Assembly: GCF_003576645.1 (NCBI RefSeq)
Contig: NC_044919.1
Coordinates: forward strand, 12,461,454-12,525,453
Direction: 5' to 3'
Length of the DNA stretch: 64,000 nt
DNA from: Ipomoea triloba
Taxonomy: Eukaryota; Streptophyta; Magnoliopsida; Solanales; Convolvulaceae
This document shows, piece after piece, positions 58,513-64,000 of this stretch (within the stretch, counting starts at the first letter, position 1; each line of letters begins with the position of its first letter). A program made the position numbers and the translations under genes. Under the pieces are notes generated by a model that did not search any database, was not told the origin of the DNA, and worked only from the letters and a program-made list of their open reading frames with translations.

Positions 58513-58526
58513 AAAAGTTAGGATAT

Positions 58527-59612
58527 AAAAAGTAGGCAAAAGGGTCAAATAGACCCATGTACTATCATTGATTGTTCATCTAGCACCATGAACTAAAATA
58601 TGGTCCATCTAGGTCATTATACTCCTAATTATTTTTCATCTAGCATTTTAAGCCTATTTCTAAAAAGTAACACATCTAATTTGATGACATGGAAAAATAA
58701 AATTAGAAAAAATGATGACATGTTATTTATATGGATGTTTTGGATGATTTCTACCATATTTCATTAATGAAAAAAATAATTTCTTGCAATGAAATAGAGT
58801 AGAAATCAAAATTGTTATATAAAGTTTTAACTACATGAGTGTATGTATAGCGGAGTATTCACTATCGTTCGGCAATGAGATTTCATAGAAATCGATATAT
58901 GAAAATTAAATTATTTTTATAATAACTTAAGATATATTGTATTGGGTAAATTTTATTTTATTTTAAAAATAAATTAATATTTTTGGATTTTTGGATAATT
59001 GAATAACTTAAGATGTTGTATTTTTTGATGATTTCTTGGAAAGAAATAGGGCAGAAATCAAAATTGCTATATAAAGTTTTAACTACAGTGTACTATGTAT
59101 GTATAGCGGAGTGTACTGTATATGTATAGCGGGGTATTCAGTGTTGTTCGACAATGAGATTCCATGAAAATTGATATATAAAAATTAAATTATTTAAAAA
59201 AAAAAAACTACCCAATATAATATCTTAAGTTATTATATTTAATTTTAACGTATCGATTTTCATGGAATTTCATTGCCGAACAACTTTGAATATCCCACTA
59301 TGCATACACAGTCGTGCAGTACGCTGTAATTAAAACATTATATAAGAACTTTGATTTCTACCCTATTTCATTGCAAGAAATCATTTTCTTCATTAATGAA
59401 ATAGGGTAAAATCATTCAAAACATTCATATAAATAGCATGTCATCATTTTTTATTATTTTATTTTTCCATGTCAACAAATTAGATGGGTTACTTGTTAGA
59501 AATGGGCTAAAAATGTTAGATGAAAAATTATTAGGAGTATAATGACTTAGATGAACCATATTTTAGTTCATGGTGTTAGATGAACAATCAGTGTTAGTTA
59601 AGAGAGCAGCAG
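58527..59612. mobile_element. Foldback TIR element with arms of about 430 bp
   Basis: TGATTGTTCATCTAGCACCATGAAC (first 20: TGATTGTTCATCTAGCACCA, 58580) and successive blocks (TATGGTCCATCTAGGTCATT, GATGACATG.TATTTATATGGAT, GCAATGAAATAG.GTAGAAATCAAA, GTTCGGCAATGAGATTTCAT) recur inverted from about 59595 back to about 59245. The centre is near 59000-59200, where a partial direct copy of the arm (GTATGTATAGCGGAGTATTC) also occurs. The flanking direct repeat TAAAAGTTAGGATAT lies at 58512-58526 and 59613-59627. The left end also carries GGGTCAAATAGACCC, a MULE-type terminus. Confidence 0.8.
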
Positions 59613-59629
59613 TAAAAGTTAGGATATTA

Positions 59630-62600
59630 TGTTTTAACTGGGTGATCCCATTAACGTCAACTCCTTCCTACCTGTTTCTGTGGTAGACAAGTGAGATTAA
59701 AATGTAGAGTAACCAGAAGAACGTGCGAGGCAATACAAGAGAGATGAAGCAAAGCACAAACATATAGCAAAAAATAGTAGTGGAAGAAGACCAAATATGG
59801 AAATTACAAAAAAATTCCTTCCAAATATAAACCTACCAAATGGCAAATAAAAACACATCACAGTGCAGGTGCAAGAGGACACCCATTTTTGTGATTCAAC
59901 CAAGAAACAAATTAAAGAAAATGAATTTGCATAGACAAGATGATAAAGCAAAGGGAATTGGTAGGACCACCACGCCCCAAAGCCAAAGCCAAAGCCATAC
60001 CCCGTGACTCTCATTTGGATCTTGTGAGTTTGTGACACTCTTTGCATTCTATTCCATTTCACGCAAAACCAAGCGATTTCAACAGTAACATTCATGTGGG
60101 GTTCTGCTAGCTTCTCTCTCTCTTAGTTTATGCCCACAATCAAATTCTTCCACGCAACTACCTCTATGTCACACCGTTTTGCTAATTATTCTTAGGTTTC
60201 ATCAATTACTTGCTCACAACACAAAACCATTCACGTCTTAATGCCCATGCATTCTCAATCATTTTTTTAGCCTAATCATTGTGATTGAGACCTCCTTGCG
60301 TATTATAGGTCATGGGTTCAAATTCTACATCATTCATAAGGTTAATATTATTTAAAGAAAAATTACATTTTTGGTCCTTCACTTATGCGGGCTAGTAGTG
60401 TAAACTTGGTCTTTAAGTGTGACCATCTTTAACCCGTAAGTTATGCGCGAAGTGTGAATTTTAGTTCCTTAGTCACTATTTTTGCTGCCAATATCTCAAT
60501 TCAATTTCTTTTTAAATAATAATTCATAAATAATTTCGTCATATTTGACTTCCCTACTAGGCTACTATTAACCTACGTTGCACAGAAACTTTAATTTGTA
60601 AGAGTAACGTTTACTAATTTTAGAAATGTTTCATATCCAAAACTCAACATCTTCTAATTGATTAAAAGTTTTTATAAAAATTTTTGAAAATGCATTTTAG
60701 ACCTCTTTTTTTAAATTCCAACCCAAATAAAAAAATAGAAATGTGTTTCTTAGATTAAAAAAAAATGAACTTATTTTTACATGAGCTGATCTAAAGTTCG
60801 TACATTTTTTTATGGAGATGCTAATGAAAACATAAGCAATTAGAATGTTTAACTGTTAAAGTTTTAAAATATTTTGGAGTTTAAGCAATGTATTTTTTAT
60901 TTTCAATTGAATTTGTAGTAATTGATATTTACTATTTAACTATTTACTGGTGATTTGATGCACTATTTTTATACACTAGTATAAATTTTTTTAATTATGA
61001 AATAATTAACATTTATGCATATTAAGAATAAAATATTTATAAATTTACCCCTATAGTTTTTATATTTAAACAGTTTTCCATGTTTGTTTCCTATATATAT
61101 TTTTGAAATTACCCTTTCTCATTTCTCATTTTTCCCATTTTTCATTTTCATGCTATATAGCTATTAACTCCATTAAAAAAATGTATGAATTTTGAATATC
61201 ATCTCCTATATGCTATATATAATAGATCATGATTACCAACTCCATTCGAACACAAACATTAATCCTATATCATATGCTATTATATTATTGCTAATTCAAA
61301 TTCTACCTGACCTAATAATCACGTACTATTGAATGGGATTAGAGATCATATAAAAGTGAAGACATTCAAAATTTACAAATTTGTTTATGACTTCAATTAG
61401 TAGCAAGAAAACAAATATATGGCGGAAAACTAAATTTGATAAAATATTGAAATTTAATATTCAAATTTAAAAGAAAATTATTTATGTGACTAAATTTTAA
61501 AAGATTACTAAATTTGAGAATTAAATGTAGTATTATTTAGATGAGCGAAAATGATTTGAACAAAGTGTGACACCCACCATTTGCCAATTCAAAAGTTAGT
61601 TTTTCTTGTGGGGTGAAGTGTAAAAACAGAAAGTGTAAGACATATGTGAAGACTGAAGAGAAGTTGGGCATAAATGTCCGACCACTCCGCAGTAAATAAT
61701 GTTATATTACTCTGTATTATATTATATCACATTATATAATAATAATAATAATAATAATAATTGAAAGAAAATATTCTTTGACAGTGAATCACAACAAAAA
61801 GAAAGGAATGGTGGGGTGGATTTCCAATTTATTTAATTTAACGTATTGTTTGACTGTTAGAAAATGAAAGGACGAAGCACCTCTTGACAATGAAAACAAC
61901 ACACCACACATGCCTTTGAAACCCCCCAAGCAATTCAATTATACATACACCTTTTAATATACTATATATAAAATTTGGAGTTTAAGAAATGTTTTTTTTT
62001 TCAATTTTACCATTCACCTTTTTCTTCTGACATTTTCTTTAGCCTTAGCACTTAATTGGAATTTGGAATTAAAAATCTGTTAGCTAGTGACATAAGTGGC
62101 TAAATATTTTTTAATGTTTTTTGTGTTGTGCATTTATATTTATTACCAATTATACGTTCAATAATTTTTATTTTGTCAATTCTACCATTATTATGTAAAA
62201 TGCAAATATGCATACTTATATGTGTATGTAGTTTTTTATAGTTTAGCTTAATTATAATTTTGAATCAATAAATAATGTGTATCTATTTTAATACAATTTC
62301 TCACATGAAAATTTAACTTTTAATTAAAAATTCACTTTTGCTGAAAGAGTTTGCTTTTCATTTGTATCTTACTTTATGTGGAATATATGCATTATTAATT
62401 TATTGTAAACAAAACATTTTCGTTTCATTTATTATTGTATAAATGTTAAAACTTTAATTGAAACATTAAAAAATTATCAAAGAAATTTTTTTTTTTTTGC
62501 ATTTGCTATAAATGTAATCATTTTGAAACAAAATATCCACTAGGTTTAATGAATTTTTTAAAATTTATGTAAGATAATAATTCTTTTTATCATCAAAAAT

Positions 62601-62727
62601 TTAAAATATATATATATATCTTATAATAGTTATAAGATTTATGTTATTTTAAATTCCTTTCAATCATGTAATTTCACTATCTTTTTAATTCAGATCATTA
62701 GGCATTGCCAATTCCATATTGTCCATG

Positions 62728-62784
<57 letters not shown>

Positions 62785-63954
62785 GAAGGTTTAAAAAATT
62801 ATAATATTAAGTAAGAAAATGAAAAGTATTTTGAATAAAAATTACAAATTGGGTTTAAAGTGATTGGGAGTGTGTCAGAAGTTAACATTCTTGGACTATT
62901 TGTCGATTGACACATCATGTTTTTTCGTTTGTCCAAACAACAATGCCATTTTGCTTAGATTCCTAAATTTTTATCCACCCAATATTTCAAAATTAAAGAA
63001 AAAAGCTTTTGAATAATACTAAAATTCAAAAAGTGATGAGGAAAGCAGCCATCAATTTTTATTTTTATTTTTTAAATTTTTTCTACCATTCCCATGGGAA
63101 AAGAAACCAAATTATTATATAGTAATGGTTAAGAAAAAGTTAAAGGATTTTGTAGTACTCAAACAGCCTGAGTGACAAGTGACAAGCAATTGAATTAACA
63201 AATAATAAAGGACAACAAAATCAAAGAAACAAAAAGGGAATCGGGTTGACTAATTCAATTTTTTTCTTCTTTTTCAGAACATTCTTTTTTTATCCTAATA
63301 TTATTGTGACAAAACCATTTTTGGTCTTCCATCAACAAAACAATTTAAATTCTGTAAAATACAATGATATTTAGGACTTCAATTATTTTTTTTTTCAAAA
63401 ATAATAATACAATATAGTGAGTCAACTCACTTTATATATATATATATAGATTGGAATGTCATTGTATTTAACAACATTTCAATGATTTTGTTGACATAGT
63501 ACAAAACATGATCATGCTATAATAATACTAAGACCAAAACGAATGTTCTAAAAAAAGATTAAAAATAGACTACTAAATATAAATCTAGGGTAAAAATAGA
63601 ATTAACTCTTAATAAATATGGAGTATAAAAAGAGCAAGAAGTATGATAGGCGGTGCAAAAATTAAAGTTCAACAGGTTTAAAATGGACCGTCAATATTTA
63701 TTTAAATTCAAATTCTTGGAATTAATGCAACATAAAGCCACAGAAAAAGACAAGTTTTTTTTTAAATGAAAAATTAACTAATTAATGGATCTTTGGCATG
63801 TAAAATACCATATTTTATTAGTGTTGTTTTAACTTGTATTTTTTATTAATTCTATTTTTTTAAAAAAAAAAAAACATTTAAAGTGATTGTTGTAAGTATT
63901 TAAATCAAAATAAATAGCATCAGTCATTTTCATTCATTTCCAAGTCTTGTAGAC

Positions 63955-63956
<2 letters not shown>
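59630..63956. other. AT-rich intergenic DNA, no gene recognised
   Basis: About 4.3 kb. 59690-60260 is less AT-rich and carries a 132-codon minus-strand ORF (60095-59697) with hydrophobic segments. It matches no family I know and lacks supporting splice or promoter signals. 60355-60490 contains ACATTTTTGGTCCTTCACTT, a decayed transposon-terminus type. Microsatellites: (TAA)n at 61738-61761, (TTA)n at 62729-62784, (TA)n at about 62608. Nothing else is supportable. Confidence 0.5.

Positions 63957-64000
<44 letters not shown>
63957..64000. repeat. Poly-C homopolymer of 44 bases at the window edge
   Basis: An uninterrupted C run that continues to the end of the window. Such runs are rare in plant nuclear DNA and often mark sequencing or assembly artefacts. 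Confidence 0.95.

Overview
This window is nuclear DNA from a flowering plant, most likely a eudicot. The evidence is two intron-rich plant housekeeping or chromatin genes with GT-AG introns, an AT-rich background, and a dense patchwork of plant transposable elements (Ty1/copia, Ty3/gypsy, LINE, hAT, CACTA, Mutator-like, PIF/Tourist-like MITEs, three SINE families). The species cannot be fixed from sequence alone. There is one assembly gap (645 N) and a 44-base poly-C run at the right edge.

Genes. (1) Positions 554-4512, minus strand: the first ten exons (about 481 codons) of an importin-beta-like nuclear transport receptor of the SAD2/importin-7/8 type. It runs off the left edge. (2) Positions 28689-42529, plus strand: a complete trithorax-type histone H3K4 methyltransferase of the ATX1/ATX2 class. 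I resolve 24 exons whose lengths sum to 3405 nt (1134 aa, in frame throughout), with PWWP, FYRN/FYRC, PHD, extended PHD, SET and post-SET regions. These are the only two convincing active genes.

Layout. 4.5-7.2 kb: SAD2 promoter, then nested AT-rich palindromes that enclose the gap. 7.4-13.8 kb: a foldback MITE, diverged direct duplications that look like decayed gene 5' ends, and AT-rich filler. 13.8-16.1 kb: reverse-strand LTR-element remains (LTR plus tRNA-Met-type primer site). 16.15-17.47 kb: a hAT element with target-site duplication. 18.3-19.5 kb: gypsy pol tail, an LTR, and an HMGB-type pseudogene. 20.27-21.52 kb: a Mutator-like element carrying a captured BAP31-like gene fragment. 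22.6-23.8 kb: a tandem array of near-perfect palindromes. 23.8-25.5 kb: a probable solo gypsy LTR. 26.3-26.9 kb: CACTA DUF4216 remnant split by a SINE. 27.2-28.3 kb: nested MITEs. 28.3-43.9 kb: the ATX gene, with a MITE and tandem repeats in intron 4. 44-52.3 kb: foldbacks, SSRs, SINEs, a copia fragment and a Tourist-like MITE. 52.4-54.2 kb: a LINE fragment that keeps ORF1 and endonuclease but lacks RT. 54.2-56.3 kb: gypsy LTR, tRNA-Asp-type primer site and gag. It is followed by an unusual minisatellite of about 23 bp period (56.35-56.93 kb). 57.1-59.6 kb: three terminal-inverted-repeat elements and a SINE. 59.6-64 kb: AT-rich, no recognised gene.

I see no prokaryotic-type system, CRISPR array or operon. 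The most noteworthy items are the gene-fragment-carrying Mutator-like element, the identical 229-bp palindrome array, the 23-bp CTTAAG minisatellite after gag, the duplicated telo-box 5' ends, and the SINE inside CACTA coding sequence.
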